Source: Clostridia bacterium
GTDB taxonomy: Bacteria > Bacillota > Clostridia > Oscillospirales > Acutalibacteraceae
DNA length: 64,000 nt
Reading direction: 5' to 3'
Assembly: GCA_017449935.1 (NCBI GenBank)
Contig: JAFSYP010000071.1
Span: 56,852-120,851, forward strand
The notes under the pieces were generated by a model. That model searched no databases. It was not told the origin of the DNA and saw nothing but the letters and a program-made list of their open reading frames with translations. Each line of letters starts with the position of its first letter. The stretch's first letter is position 1. Shown one piece after another: positions 44,727 through 52,904 of this stretch. Position numbers and translations under genes: made by a program.

Positions 44727-45587
44727 TCACCTCACCGCTTGCCGGCGCACATATTCCGCCGCGCGCTGTCCGGCAAGCGCGCCCGTGCCGACCGAAACGG
44801 AGACCTGACACAGCCCGCCCAGACAGTCGCCTGCCGCAAACACGCCGGGCAGCGCCGTCATGCCGTCCTTATCGACGCGGATATTGCCGTTGTCGGTCGG
44901 GACGCCGAGCTTGAGCGCAAGCTCCGACGCGCCCGCGCTCCCGCGCGCGATGAAAAATCCGTCCAACGGGAACGTCGTACCGTCCGCCGTCTGCACCGCA
45001 CCCAGACGCAGCTCGCCCGTCAGCGCCGCGAGCTTCGCCGTTTCGACCGGACAGGGCATTTCGACGGCAGGCTCTTTGCCGTCCGTAAAGACCGTCACGT
45101 CCGGCGTGAACGCAAGCAGCTGCTGCGCTTCGGACGCGGCATAAGCGCCGGCGCCCAAAACGCCGACGCGCTTTTTCTTGAAAAAGAATCCGTCACAAAC
45201 CGCGCAGTGGCTCACGCCCTTGCCGAGAAACTCCGTCTCGCCCGGCAGCGACGCGGCCTTGCGCGCCTTGCCCATCGCGAGCACCAACGCGCGCGTCTCG
45301 ATCTGCCGGTCCGCGGTATGCACCAGATAACCGCCGGGGATCATCTCCACCGCGGTCGCCTCCGCCTCCAGCGTTTCGCCGCCGAGCGCCTTGTACTGCG
45401 CCTCGCCCGCCTCGAGCAGCTCCCGGCCGCCGATCGTTGCGATCCCGAAGTAGTTGTCGATCCGCTTGGCCTTGGCCAGCGCGCCGTCCGCGCCGCCGAT
45501 CACCAGCGTTTTCGCACCGGCGCGCACGGCATAGATCCCCGCGGACAGGCCTGCGGGGCCCTTGCCGAGTATACATACGTCGAACAT
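44727..45587 (-). CDS. Thioredoxin-reductase-like flavoprotein
   Basis: A 286-residue FAD/NAD(P)H-dependent protein with the thioredoxin reductase fold: FAD-binding CILGKGPAGLSAGIYAVRAG at the N-terminus, redox-active pair in HCAVCDGFFFKKKRV, a second nucleotide motif VGVLGAGAYAASEAQQL, and GVFAAGDCLGGLCQV near the end. Shorter than typical TrxB (about 310). It could reduce thioredoxin, a glutaredoxin-like partner or act as a ferredoxin-linked reductase. First gene of the long minus-strand block, behind a consensus-like promoter. Confidence 0.85.
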   Translation of the reverse strand: MFDVCILGKGPAGLSAGIYAVRAGAKTLVIGGADGALAKAKRIDNYFGIATIGGRELLEAGEAQYKALGGETLEAEATAVEMIPGGYLVHTADRQIETRALVLAMGKARKAASLPGETEFLGKGVSHCAVCDGFFFKKKRVGVLGAGAYAASEAQQLLAFTPDVTVFTDGKEPAVEMPCPVETAKLAALTGELRLGAVQTADGTTFPLDGFFIARGSAGASELALKLGVPTDNGNIRVDKDGMTALPGVFAAGDCLGGLCQVSVSVGTGALAGQRAAEYVRRQAVR

Positions 45588-45637
45588 ATCTGAAAAGCCT
45601 CCAAAGACACTTTCGCATTTTAAAGCGTTCCGTTCAT

Positions 45638-45665
45638 ATTATACCTAAAAAAAACGATCTGTCAA
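45638..45665 (-). promoter_or_regulatory. Promoter for the long minus-strand block
   Basis: On the minus strand TTGACA (45665-45660) and TATAAT (45643-45638) with a 16-bp spacer. It is divergent to the PHP gene promoter, the two -35 elements being about 40 bp apart. Confidence 0.7.
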
Positions 45666-45703
45666 CTCATTTATTAAAATTTCTCAAGATTGTTACTGTT
45701 TTG

Positions 45704-45733
45704 TTGACAGAATGCGCCGTGCTTTGATATAAT
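45704..45733 (+). promoter_or_regulatory. Promoter of the PHP gene
   Basis: TTGACA (45704-45709) and TATAAT (45728-45733), 18-bp spacer. The -10 overlaps an in-frame ATG at 45732, which therefore cannot be the translation start. Confidence 0.8.
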
Positions 45734-45761
45734 GAAAAAAACACTTTGGAGGCATATCGCT

Positions 45762-46442
45762 TTGCTGCCATATCTTTATGAAACGCACGTCCACTCGTCC
45801 GAGGTCAGCCGCTGCGGCCACGTCGGCGCCGCCGACGTCGTGCGCCGCTATATCGACGCCGGATACAACGGACTTGTTCTCACCGACCACATCAACCACA
45901 GCACGTTCCGCAATATGCCGGACGCCCCGTGGGACGAAAAGGTCACGCATTTTCTCGAAGGCTGGCGCCGCGCGTGCGAAACGGCCGCTGCGCTTTGCGC
46001 GGATTTTTCCGTGCTGCTCGGCGCGGAGCTTCGGCTGGACGGCGCGGACAACGACTATCTGCTGTTCGGCGTGGACGCAGCCTTCCTGCGCGCACACCCC
46101 GATTTGATGCAGATGGAGTTTGCGCAGATGGCGGACTGCGTTCACGACGCGGGGCTTCTGCTCGTACAGGCGCACCCCTTCCGCGAGGATATGACGATCG
46201 TCGACTGGAAGAAGCTCGACGGCGTGGAGGCCTTCAACGGCAATCCGGGCCATGAATCGAACAATCCGATCGCCGAGGCTTGGGCAGAGCGCCACGGCCT
46301 TTTGAAAACGTCCGGAAACGACTACCACGGCGACTTCGGCGAAAAGCTCGGCGGCATCCGTACGGACGAGCCGATCAGGGATAACGCGGCGCTGCTGGAC
46401 GCGCTCAAAAGCGGTCGGTATGAATTGGCGCAGAAGGAGTAA
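45762..46442 (+). CDS. PHP-domain metal-dependent phosphoesterase
   Basis: A 226-residue PHP-fold protein. The metal-binding motifs are YETHVHSSEVS (HxH), LVLTDHINH, a Glu in LLGAELRL, LVQAHPFRED and a late SGNDYHG. Such stand-alone PHP proteins hydrolyse phosphoesters, such as nucleotide or sugar phosphates. The start is set at TTG 45762, eight bases after GGAGG, because the only upstream in-frame ATG overlaps the -10 element. It is followed 3 bp later by a YcxB-like gene. Confidence 0.85.
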   Translation: MLPYLYETHVHSSEVSRCGHVGAADVVRRYIDAGYNGLVLTDHINHSTFRNMPDAPWDEKVTHFLEGWRRACETAAALCADFSVLLGAELRLDGADNDYLLFGVDAAFLRAHPDLMQMEFAQMADCVHDAGLLLVQAHPFREDMTIVDWKKLDGVEAFNGNPGHESNNPIAEAWAERHGLLKTSGNDYHGDFGEKLGGIRTDEPIRDNAALLDALKSGRYELAQKE

Positions 46443-46445
46443 GCT

Positions 46446-46922
46446 ATGGATTTTTCGGTCACTGTCAAGCCCTCGTTTGAAGAGTACAAGATCTTCAACC
46501 GCGTCGTGCGCAGCAAACTGGGTAAAAGCCAGAGCAAAACGATCCTGCTCAGCTGCATCCTGCTTGTGATCGTCGGACTTGTTTTTTTGCTGGGTGAGCC
46601 GATTCTTGCGGCGGCGCTTTTGGCCGCATGGGCGGCAGCGCTCGCTCTGGGATATATCCAAGCACAGCGCAGAGTCAAAAAAGTATGGGACTCCAACGCT
46701 GCTTTGCGCGAAGGCGAATCCGTGTTCCGCTTTACGGAAAGCGGTCTGGGAATCACGTCGACCAACGGACAGGCGCATCTGGACTATGACAAACTCTACC
46801 GGCTGATTGAAACCGACACCCACTTTTATCTCATGACGGCGATCAACATGGGCTCCGGCTTTCCGAAATCGCTGTGTACGCCCGAACAGCAGTCGTTCAT
46901 CCGTGAGCGCTGCGGCAAATGA
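46446..46922 (+). CDS. YcxB-like membrane protein
   Basis: A 158-residue protein with two hydrophobic helices (KTILLSCILLVIVGLVFLLG and ILAAALLAAWAAALALGYI) after a short cytoplasmic start, then a soluble C-terminal domain with FRFTESGLGITSTNGQAHLDYDKLYRLIET and TPEQQSFIRERCG, the pattern of the YcxB-like C-terminal domain. Function is unknown. It begins 3 bp after the PHP gene and ends at a hairpin terminator. Confidence 0.8.
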   Translation: MDFSVTVKPSFEEYKIFNRVVRSKLGKSQSKTILLSCILLVIVGLVFLLGEPILAAALLAAWAAALALGYIQAQRRVKKVWDSNAALREGESVFRFTESGLGITSTNGQAHLDYDKLYRLIETDTHFYLMTAINMGSGFPKSLCTPEQQSFIRERCGK

Positions 46923-46935
46923 ATCCGAACATGCG

Positions 46936-46970
46936 GAAAACGGAGAATTCTGCGGCATCCGTTTTCTTTT
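46936..46970 (+). terminator. Terminator after the YcxB-like gene
   Basis: GAAAACGGA (46936-46944) pairs with TCCGTTTTC (46958-46966), followed by TTTT. Confidence 0.85.
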
Positions 46971-47132
46971 ACTGCTCCTCCAATTAAATCGTGAATGATT
47001 TGTGCGCCGGATAAACGGCGCAAGACAAGGAAGAAACCGCAAGGCAGGCTGTCGCCTGTCGAGGATTTCTGACGCAGTATTGCGTCGTTTAGACAAGCAG
47101 AAATCTTCAGGTTTTAATTGGTGGAGCAGTAA
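46969..47132. mobile_element. MITE-like element with nested hairpins
   Basis: A 164-bp non-coding element bounded by 20-bp terminal inverted repeats that differ at one position: TTACTGCTCCTCCAATTAAA (46969-46988) and TTTAATTGGTGGAGCAGTAA (47113-47132). Inside are three hairpins: TGCGCCG/CGGCGCA (47003-47022), CAGGC/GCCTG (47045-47058), and a longer one where GATTTCTG pairs with CAGAAATC (47064-47105) around GACGCA/TGCGTC. It has no reading frame of its own and lies between the terminator of the YcxB-like gene and the nuclease gene. Size and ends fit a MITE or other small palindromic repeat family; no transposase is nearby that shares these ends. Confidence 0.7.
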
Positions 47133-47162
47133 GGCCGACGCCGCACGGCACGGAGAACCGAT

Positions 47163-48230
47163 ATGAAACGTAAACTGACCGCATTTCTGCTGTGCGCCGT
47201 ACTGCTCGTTTGTATGAGCGTCCCCGCCTTCGCCGAAGAGAGCGCGGATTCCGGCACGCTGAAGATCCTCAACTACAATGTGGACGGTCTGCCGCTGCCC
47301 GCGTTCCTGTCCTCGTCCGGACGTGATCCGCTCGCGTGTTCGAGACAGATCCCCGCAAAGCTCAACGCGCTCGGCGCGGACGTTATCGCCGTACAGGAGG
47401 ACTTCAATTTCCACACCATCCTCAAACACGGGATCGACACGAAATATACCACCTACCACAGCGGTGGCATCCCCTTCGGCGACGGACTGAACCTGTACTC
47501 GAAGCTGCCGATCTTCAACGTCACGCGCGTTCCGTGGGAAACGGCCTACGGCATATTTGACGCCGGCTCGGACGAATTGACACCAAAGGGTTTCCTGTGC
47601 AGCAGCATTCAGCTGGCGGACGGCGTTTACGTCGATCTGTACGACCTGCACGCCGACGCCTACGGCGCACCGCCTAACGCGGCAGCGCGCGTCGCCCAGT
47701 ACAAGCAGCTGATCGCCTTTATCGACGACTACTCAAAGGACCACGCCGTGATCGTAACGGGCGACACGAACACCCGCTTCATGCACACGGAAAGCGAACT
47801 GCGCAAGCAGTTCATCGACGAAGCCGGTTTCCGGGAAGCGTGGGTCGAGCTGGAAAATGACGGCAATTACGACATCACCTACGCTGACAACGAAAAGTGG
47901 GGCGAGGAATACTGGGGCATCTGGGATTCCGTGGAAAAGGTCTTTTACCGTGACGGCGGCGGCATTTCGCTCGAAGCGGTCGCGCACGAATTCATCCTGC
48001 TGACAGACGAGGAGGGCAAGCCCCTTTCCGACCATTCCGCGGAGCTGGCGACGCTCGCTTACACCGTCGACCGCAGCGCGCTGCACGATACGCGTTCCTA
48101 TGCTAAGGAGCGGTACAATCCCTTCAAAACCTTCGTCAACCATGTGCACTATTTCTTCAAGGCGCTGCGGCTGATCCTCGGCGAGCTGCCGAAGGTGCTG
48201 TCCGGCGAGATCAAGATCACATTCAAATAA
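47163..48230 (+). CDS. Secreted endonuclease/exonuclease/phosphatase-fold protein
   Basis: A 355-residue secreted protein. The signal peptide is residues 1-24 (KRKLTAFLLCAVLLVCMSVPAFA). The EEP fold is shown by LKILNYNVDGLPLP, IAVQEDFNF (catalytic Glu), YDLHADAYG, VIVTGDTNTRF and the late HSAE after LSD (SDHSAE). In this family sphingomyelinases, nucleases and inositol phosphatases share the fold; secretion and the lack of nuclease-specific DNA-binding loops keep the substrate open. The N-terminal NVDGLPLP region also occurs in sphingomyelinase-type members. Start at 47163 follows GGAGAAC. The MITE-like element ends 30 bp upstream and may carry or replace part of its promoter. Confidence 0.8.
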   Translation: MKRKLTAFLLCAVLLVCMSVPAFAEESADSGTLKILNYNVDGLPLPAFLSSSGRDPLACSRQIPAKLNALGADVIAVQEDFNFHTILKHGIDTKYTTYHSGGIPFGDGLNLYSKLPIFNVTRVPWETAYGIFDAGSDELTPKGFLCSSIQLADGVYVDLYDLHADAYGAPPNAAARVAQYKQLIAFIDDYSKDHAVIVTGDTNTRFMHTESELRKQFIDEAGFREAWVELENDGNYDITYADNEKWGEEYWGIWDSVEKVFYRDGGGISLEAVAHEFILLTDEEGKPLSDHSAELATLAYTVDRSALHDTRSYAKERYNPFKTFVNHVHYFFKALRLILGELPKVLSGEIKITFK

Positions 48231-48249
48231 AGAAACAGGATATATGAAT

Positions 48250-48286
48250 CGGGAGCCTTCCGCATCGAGGATACGGAAGGCTCCCG
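48250..48286 (+). terminator. Strong hairpin terminator
   Basis: CGGGAGCCTTCCG (48250-48262) and CGGAAGGCTCCCG (48274-48286) form a perfect 13-bp stem with an 11-nt loop, followed by CCTTTT. It lies between convergent genes and could also serve the minus strand. Confidence 0.9.
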
Positions 48287-48316
48287 CCTTTTCGTGTGTT
48301 ATGTTTTCTTTGAAAC

Positions 48317-49309
48317 TCAGAACTTGAAGGTCACGGTGGTCGTGCCGGTCGCATGGCCGGAGGAACCGAGGATGTTGCTGATGTCGAACACCAGGTTGAA
48401 CTTCGCGGTCATATCCTTCAGGTTGCCGTCCTTGTCGATGGTCGCGTTGATCGTCGCGCCGTTGTACTTCTCGTCGATCACGACGCTGCTGTAATACTCG
48501 CCGATCGCCGCATACACATTCTGCGCCGTCTTGTGGTCCCAGTAGCCCTTGTCGCCGGGGCCGGCCGCGATGCCGCTCTTGTCCAGAGGCGCATAATACT
48601 TATCGCCGGAGCCGCCTGCGGTGTAGCTGTTGCCGTCCTTGATATTGATGGTGACGGAATAGCTGCCGTCGCTGTTGAGCTTGCAGGTCGCGCCGCTGAT
48701 GTCGGACGTGGTCAGGTTCGACTTGAGGAAATAGTGGTTGTATTCGCTGTCGCCCTTGGAAACCTTCTTTTCAAATACGTTGTCGCTGCCGATGCCCATG
48801 AACTCATAGACAAGTCCCTTGAAGGTTCTGAGCGCCAGACCGGCCTCGTAAACGCCTTCGGTGGTCTCGCGTCTCTTGGAGAACGCGGGCTTCTGCGAAG
48901 CGGTCTTCGCCGTGGCGTCGTTGTAGAGCTTGAGGATCTCCGCCTTGTCGGTCGGGGCCTTCTTCTCTTCCTTCGTGGTGGTCTCCTTCTTGGTCGTGGT
49001 TTCGGCCTTCTTGGTCGTGGTCGCCGGCGCTGCCGTCGTTGCCGCCGCCTCAGTCGCGGGCGCTTCGGTCACGGGTGTTTCGGTCACAGGCGCCTCGGTC
49101 GCGGCCGCTTCGGTCGTCTCGACGTCGGTCGCCTCATCCGTCGTGCCGTCTGCGGGAAGGGCTTCCGCCGTAGTATCCGCGATCTCCGACGCGGAGGTCT
49201 CGGGCGCTGCGGTGGTTTCCGGTTCGGGCGTCTTGCCGCATGCGGCAAAGGACGCCAGCATGAGCGCTGCCACTGCGAGAGCCAGTAAACGGGTCATTTT
49301 CATTTTCAT
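48317..49309 (-). CDS. Thr/Glu-rich lipoprotein of unknown function
   Basis: A 330-residue lipoprotein. After KMKMTRLLALAVAALML comes the lipobox ASFAAC, so Cys24 should carry the lipid. Residues 30-120 are a low-complexity Thr, Glu, Ala and Lys linker (ETTEAAATEAPVTE, TTTKKAETTTKKE), probably a wall-spanning and glycosylatable stalk. The C-terminal 200 residues form an unrecognised domain (YNHYFLKSNLTTSDISGATC, DGSYSVTINIKDGNSY) ending in TTTVTFKF. It is divergent to the two-component system genes, sharing their intergenic region. Confidence 0.78.
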   Translation of the reverse strand: MKMKMTRLLALAVAALMLASFAACGKTPEPETTAAPETSASEIADTTAEALPADGTTDEATDVETTEAAATEAPVTETPVTEAPATEAAATTAAPATTTKKAETTTKKETTTKEEKKAPTDKAEILKLYNDATAKTASQKPAFSKRRETTEGVYEAGLALRTFKGLVYEFMGIGSDNVFEKKVSKGDSEYNHYFLKSNLTTSDISGATCKLNSDGSYSVTINIKDGNSYTAGGSGDKYYAPLDKSGIAAGPGDKGYWDHKTAQNVYAAIGEYYSSVVIDEKYNGATINATIDKDGNLKDMTAKFNLVFDISNILGSSGHATGTTTVTFKF

Positions 49310-49358
49310 CTTTCATACTCCTTTTTTATTGCGCCGCACGGCACAATGAGATACATTT

Positions 49359-49387
49359 ATTTTATACGATTCCGAAGAAAAAGTCAA
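49359..49387 (-). promoter_or_regulatory. Promoter of the lipoprotein gene
   Basis: On the minus strand TTGACT (49387-49382) and TAAAAT (49364-49359), 17-bp spacer, 50 bp before the lipoprotein start. Confidence 0.6.
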
Positions 49388-49467
49388 TATGCCGACAAAC
49401 TTTACCGAATCTTTATTTTTTCATTACCAAATTCCAAAAAATATATGGTTCAATAGTGTCATCGGGT

Positions 49468-49496
49468 TTTACTTTCTTCCCGCAGTGTGGTATACT
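49468..49496 (+). promoter_or_regulatory. Promoter of the two-component system
   Basis: TTTACT (49468-49473) and TATACT (49491-49496), 17-bp spacer, ending 21 bp before the response regulator ATG. Confidence 0.7.
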
Positions 49497-49517
49497 GGGC
49501 GCAAAGGAGTGAGAATA

Positions 49518-50207
49518 ATGTACAAGGTTCTGGTCTGCGACGATGATAAAGCGATCCTCGACTCGGTGGAGATCTATCTCAAGGCGGAGGGGTACGACGT
49601 GCTGAAGGCTTCCGACGGACTTGAGGCAATGGAAGCGCTTCGCGGCAACGAGGTGCAGTGCGTCGTGCTGGACGTCATGATGCCGAGGATGGACGGACTG
49701 ACCGCGATGCTCAAAATGCGCGAAGTCTACAACTTCCCGATCATCCTGCTTTCGGCCAAATCCGAGGACACGGATAAGATCGCGGGGCTGTCCTTCGGCG
49801 CGGACGATTACGTGACGAAGCCGTACAATCCGCTGGAACTGACGGCGCGCGTCAAGTCGCAGATCCGCCGCTACGTCTCGCTCGGCAGTATGGAGAAAAA
49901 GGACAGTGTGCTGGAATCGGGCGGTCTTCAGCTCGACCGCGACACGAAGGCCGTCACGGTCGACGGCGAGCCGGTCAAGCTCACCGCGCGCGAATTCAAC
50001 ATCCTTTGCTATCTGATGGAGAACATGGGCCGCGTCCTCTCCAGCTCCCAGATCTACGAGGCGGTGTGGAACGAGCCGTCCTTCCGCTCGGAAAAGACGG
50101 TCACGGTTCATATCCGCAACATCCGCGAGAAGATCGAATTTGATCCGAAAAACCCGAAATATATCAAGGTGGTGTGGGGACTTGGCTACAAAATCGACAA
50201 AATCTAA
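49518..50207 (+). CDS. OmpR/PhoB-family response regulator
   Basis: A 229-residue regulator. The receiver domain has the acidic pocket VLVCDDDKAILDSVEIYL, phospho-acceptor Asp52 in VVLDVMMPRMDG, and the switch Lys in GADDYVTKPYNPLEL. The C-terminal winged helix (LTAREFNILCYLMENMG, YEAVWNEPSFRSEKTVTVHI, IKVVWGLGYKID) is OmpR-type, with some likeness to VanR. The ATG at 49518 follows AAAGGAGTGA. It overlaps the histidine kinase start, so the pair is coupled. Target genes are unknown. Confidence 0.92.
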   Translation: MYKVLVCDDDKAILDSVEIYLKAEGYDVLKASDGLEAMEALRGNEVQCVVLDVMMPRMDGLTAMLKMREVYNFPIILLSAKSEDTDKIAGLSFGADDYVTKPYNPLELTARVKSQIRRYVSLGSMEKKDSVLESGGLQLDRDTKAVTVDGEPVKLTAREFNILCYLMENMGRVLSSSQIYEAVWNEPSFRSEKTVTVHIRNIREKIEFDPKNPKYIKVVWGLGYKIDKI

Positions 50208-52836
50208 ATACCCGCTTATTCTCAAGGCGCTGTGCCTTGTATTGGCTGTGCTGTGCTTTTTGGGCACGAGCTGCTGCGCGCTGTACGGCGTAATGGCGGT
50301 AAGATTTCTCCCGACGACGGATCTGCCGCTTTCCGGTGCGACGGCCTCGTTCTATGACTCCGACCTGTTCACCCAGATGCTGTGCGGCGATATAGATCAC
50401 ATCTCAAACGTGCTGATCGCGCCGCAGAAGGAAAAGCAGCTCGAAACGTACAGAAAGCAGCGCGACGCGCTGATCGATCGGGAAGCGAAACGGTATCTCG
50501 CCGAAAAAGCCGCGATCATCGCAAACGAGGTCTACTTCGTGGCGACGAATTACGATCAGATCGACGAGGAGGATTATTATTACGACGCCTATATGCGCGA
50601 CTTCGGCACGACTACAACAACCGCCGTACCGACGACCACTGTACCGACGACTGCCGTGCAAGCAGATCAGTCAAAAGCAGAGACGCGCGTCGGCACGACC
50701 GCGCCGGCTCCCGAAACGGAAACGACCGCGCGCAATACCGATCCCACCGCCCTGCCTAAGGTCACGATCGACGAACGCGCGCCGTACAACGTGCGCTATT
50801 GTCAGAGCCTGTGCAACAGTGTGTCGGGACTGGACTGGCTGAATTACGAATCGCTCGTGCGCGACGTCGCGTTCTCCGAAGCGGAGTTCACGCCCTCCTT
50901 CGACGATCTGGGCAACCGGAATACCTATAATTATTTTTACCCTGAAACGCAGATGCGTGAACAGCTTGCCGGCGAATATGACGAGCTGCTGCGTGACGCG
51001 GAATCCGCGCTGTCCGTCCGGTACGATGAGAACGAACTGAACCGTCTGCGCAATCTGAAATACTATGCCGAAAGCGAAGATGGGACCGTCATCACCAACA
51101 TGACCGCGGCCGAACAGAACGAAAAGAGCGTCGCGGCACATCAGCGGTATATCCTTTGCAAGGGCGAACAGATCACTTGCGAACTTCAAAACGCGCAGGG
51201 TGAAGAAGTGATCCTGCTGAGAATAAACGACAGCATCTGCCCGCTGAAAGCCAATTTGCGCCTCTATCTGGAGAACACGTTCACACCGGGCGACCGATAC
51301 GCCTCGGTTCAGGGCGCGTTCGACCGGCTGTTCGTACAGACCGCGCCGAAAACCGTGCTGGCCGTCGGGATTGCCTGCGCGCTCGGCACGCTGTTCTTCT
51401 TTGTGACGCTGCTGTGTCTGTGCGGGCACAAATCGGGCGTCGAAGGGATCACGCTGTCCTTTATCGACCGCGTGCCGACCGATGTGCATCTGCTCGTTTC
51501 GGCTCTGCTGATCCTGGGCTGTTTAGGGATATTCATGCGTACTGCGGATTTATTCGACTCGTCCCTATGGGATACGGAACCAATCGATTACATCTCCGAG
51601 TATTATCTGCGGATCGGTCTTATCTTCGCCCTGATCCTATCGTCGCTCGCCGGCGCGTTCCTGGTCTTCCTCGAATGGCTCACGTCCACGGTGCGCATCA
51701 AGAAGGCCGGCCGGTCGTTCTTCCGCGGTTTCGTGATCTGGAAGCTGTTCCGTTTCTTCTGGCGGGGCATTCGGTTCTGCGCACGCAAGATCGTCGTATT
51801 CATCCGCTTCCTGTTTGACAGACCGAAGAAGCTGCGCTCTCTCCCCTTCTTCGTCTGTGCGGTATACCTCGCCGCCGTGCTGCTGTCCGTGCTGTTTGCC
51901 GACGCGATCGACGAACCCGCGCTCATCTATCTCGGTGTCCCGATCGTTACGATCCTGCTGACGCTTGTCGCCGTGTGGTTTCTGCGGATGCTCGACAAGA
52001 TCGCAGAAGCCGCCGAAACGCGCACCGATCTGCCGGAATCCGTCACATGCAAAATGCCGCGTGCGCTGCGGCAGCTCGCCGAAAACCAATCCGTCACCAA
52101 CCGGGAGCTGGACAAAGCCGTCGCAGAAGCCGTACGAAACGAACGCACGAAGGCGGAGCTCATCACCAACGTTTCGCACGACCTGAAAACGCCGCTCACG
52201 TCGGTGATCTCCTACGTCGATTTGCTGAAAAAGTGCGACATCACCGATGAAAAGGCGCTGGAATACCTCGACGTGCTGGATGAAAAATCCGCCAAGCTCA
52301 AGCGGCTGATCGAGGATCTGATCGAGGCGAGCAAGATCGGCACGGGGAACGTGACGCTCCGCTGTGTGCCGCTGAACCTCGCGGAGCTGGCGACGCAGGC
52401 GGTGTCCGAAGCGGCGCCCGATTTTGAGGCGAACGATCTGGAGCTGAAATTCACGCCGCCGGAAAAGGCGCCGATCCTCTTTGCGGACGGCGCGAAAACG
52501 TACCGCATCCTCGACAATCTGCTTTCCAACGCCCGCAAGTATTCCGCGCCGCACTCGCGCGTGTATGCCAAGGTCGAAACGGACGACCGGTTCGGGATCT
52601 TCGAGATCAAAAACATCTCCCGTGAACCGCTGGATATCGACCCGCAGGAGCTGATGGAGCGTTTCGTGCGCGGCGACCGTTCGCGTTCCGACGGCGGAAA
52701 CGGATTGGGGCTGTCCATCGCGCAGCAGCTCTGCACGCTGCAGGGCGGCAAGCTGGAAGTGCAGATCGACGGCGACCTGTTCAAGGCGACCGTGTATCTG
52801 CCGCTGCAGACGAATGCGCCGCAAACCGAAGTGTAA
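50182..52836 (+). CDS. Sensor histidine kinase with large extracytoplasmic domain
   Basis: An 884-residue membrane kinase. TM1 lies at about 10-38, followed by an extracytoplasmic region to about 385 that has a Thr/Pro-rich stretch (TTTTAVPTTTVPTTAV near 150) and is unlike known sensor domains. Five more hydrophobic segments lie between about 391 and 604. The kinase part holds NVSHDLKTPLTSVISYVDLL with His666, the N box LDNLLSNARKYS and a GGNGLGLSIAQQL G box. The start is TTG 50182, 10 bases after AAGGTGG and overlapping the response regulator end; an ATG at 50140 would overlap further and lacks a site. The long sensor suggests detection of an envelope signal. Confidence 0.85.
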   Translation: MATKSTKSKYPLILKALCLVLAVLCFLGTSCCALYGVMAVRFLPTTDLPLSGATASFYDSDLFTQMLCGDIDHISNVLIAPQKEKQLETYRKQRDALIDREAKRYLAEKAAIIANEVYFVATNYDQIDEEDYYYDAYMRDFGTTTTTAVPTTTVPTTAVQADQSKAETRVGTTAPAPETETTARNTDPTALPKVTIDERAPYNVRYCQSLCNSVSGLDWLNYESLVRDVAFSEAEFTPSFDDLGNRNTYNYFYPETQMREQLAGEYDELLRDAESALSVRYDENELNRLRNLKYYAESEDGTVITNMTAAEQNEKSVAAHQRYILCKGEQITCELQNAQGEEVILLRINDSICPLKANLRLYLENTFTPGDRYASVQGAFDRLFVQTAPKTVLAVGIACALGTLFFFVTLLCLCGHKSGVEGITLSFIDRVPTDVHLLVSALLILGCLGIFMRTADLFDSSLWDTEPIDYISEYYLRIGLIFALILSSLAGAFLVFLEWLTSTVRIKKAGRSFFRGFVIWKLFRFFWRGIRFCARKIVVFIRFLFDRPKKLRSLPFFVCAVYLAAVLLSVLFADAIDEPALIYLGVPIVTILLTLVAVWFLRMLDKIAEAAETRTDLPESVTCKMPRALRQLAENQSVTNRELDKAVAEAVRNERTKAELITNVSHDLKTPLTSVISYVDLLKKCDITDEKALEYLDVLDEKSAKLKRLIEDLIEASKIGTGNVTLRCVPLNLAELATQAVSEAAPDFEANDLELKFTPPEKAPILFADGAKTYRILDNLLSNARKYSAPHSRVYAKVETDDRFGIFEIKNISREPLDIDPQELMERFVRGDRSRSDGGNGLGLSIAQQLCTLQGGKLEVQIDGDLFKATVYLPLQTNAPQTEV

Positions 52837-52847
52837 ACAAACTGTTC

Positions 52848-52876
52848 TTGCTTTTTCGGGAAAAGTATGGTAAACT
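52848..52876 (+). promoter_or_regulatory. Promoter of the alcohol dehydrogenase gene
   Basis: TTGCTT (52848-52853) and TAAACT (52871-52876), 17-bp spacer. Confidence 0.65.
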
Positions 52877-52904
52877 GATTCTATCTTTTGACAGGAGGAA
52901 TATG

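Noticed and set aside
45732-45761. ATG at 45732 as start of the PHP gene
   Set aside because: The ATG overlaps the -10 TATAAT; the TTG at 45762 has a GGAGG eight bases upstream.
45693-47651. A 652-codon open frame on the minus strand
   Set aside because: It crosses promoters, a terminator and the MITE-like element, and is antisense to PHP, YcxB-like and EEP genes.
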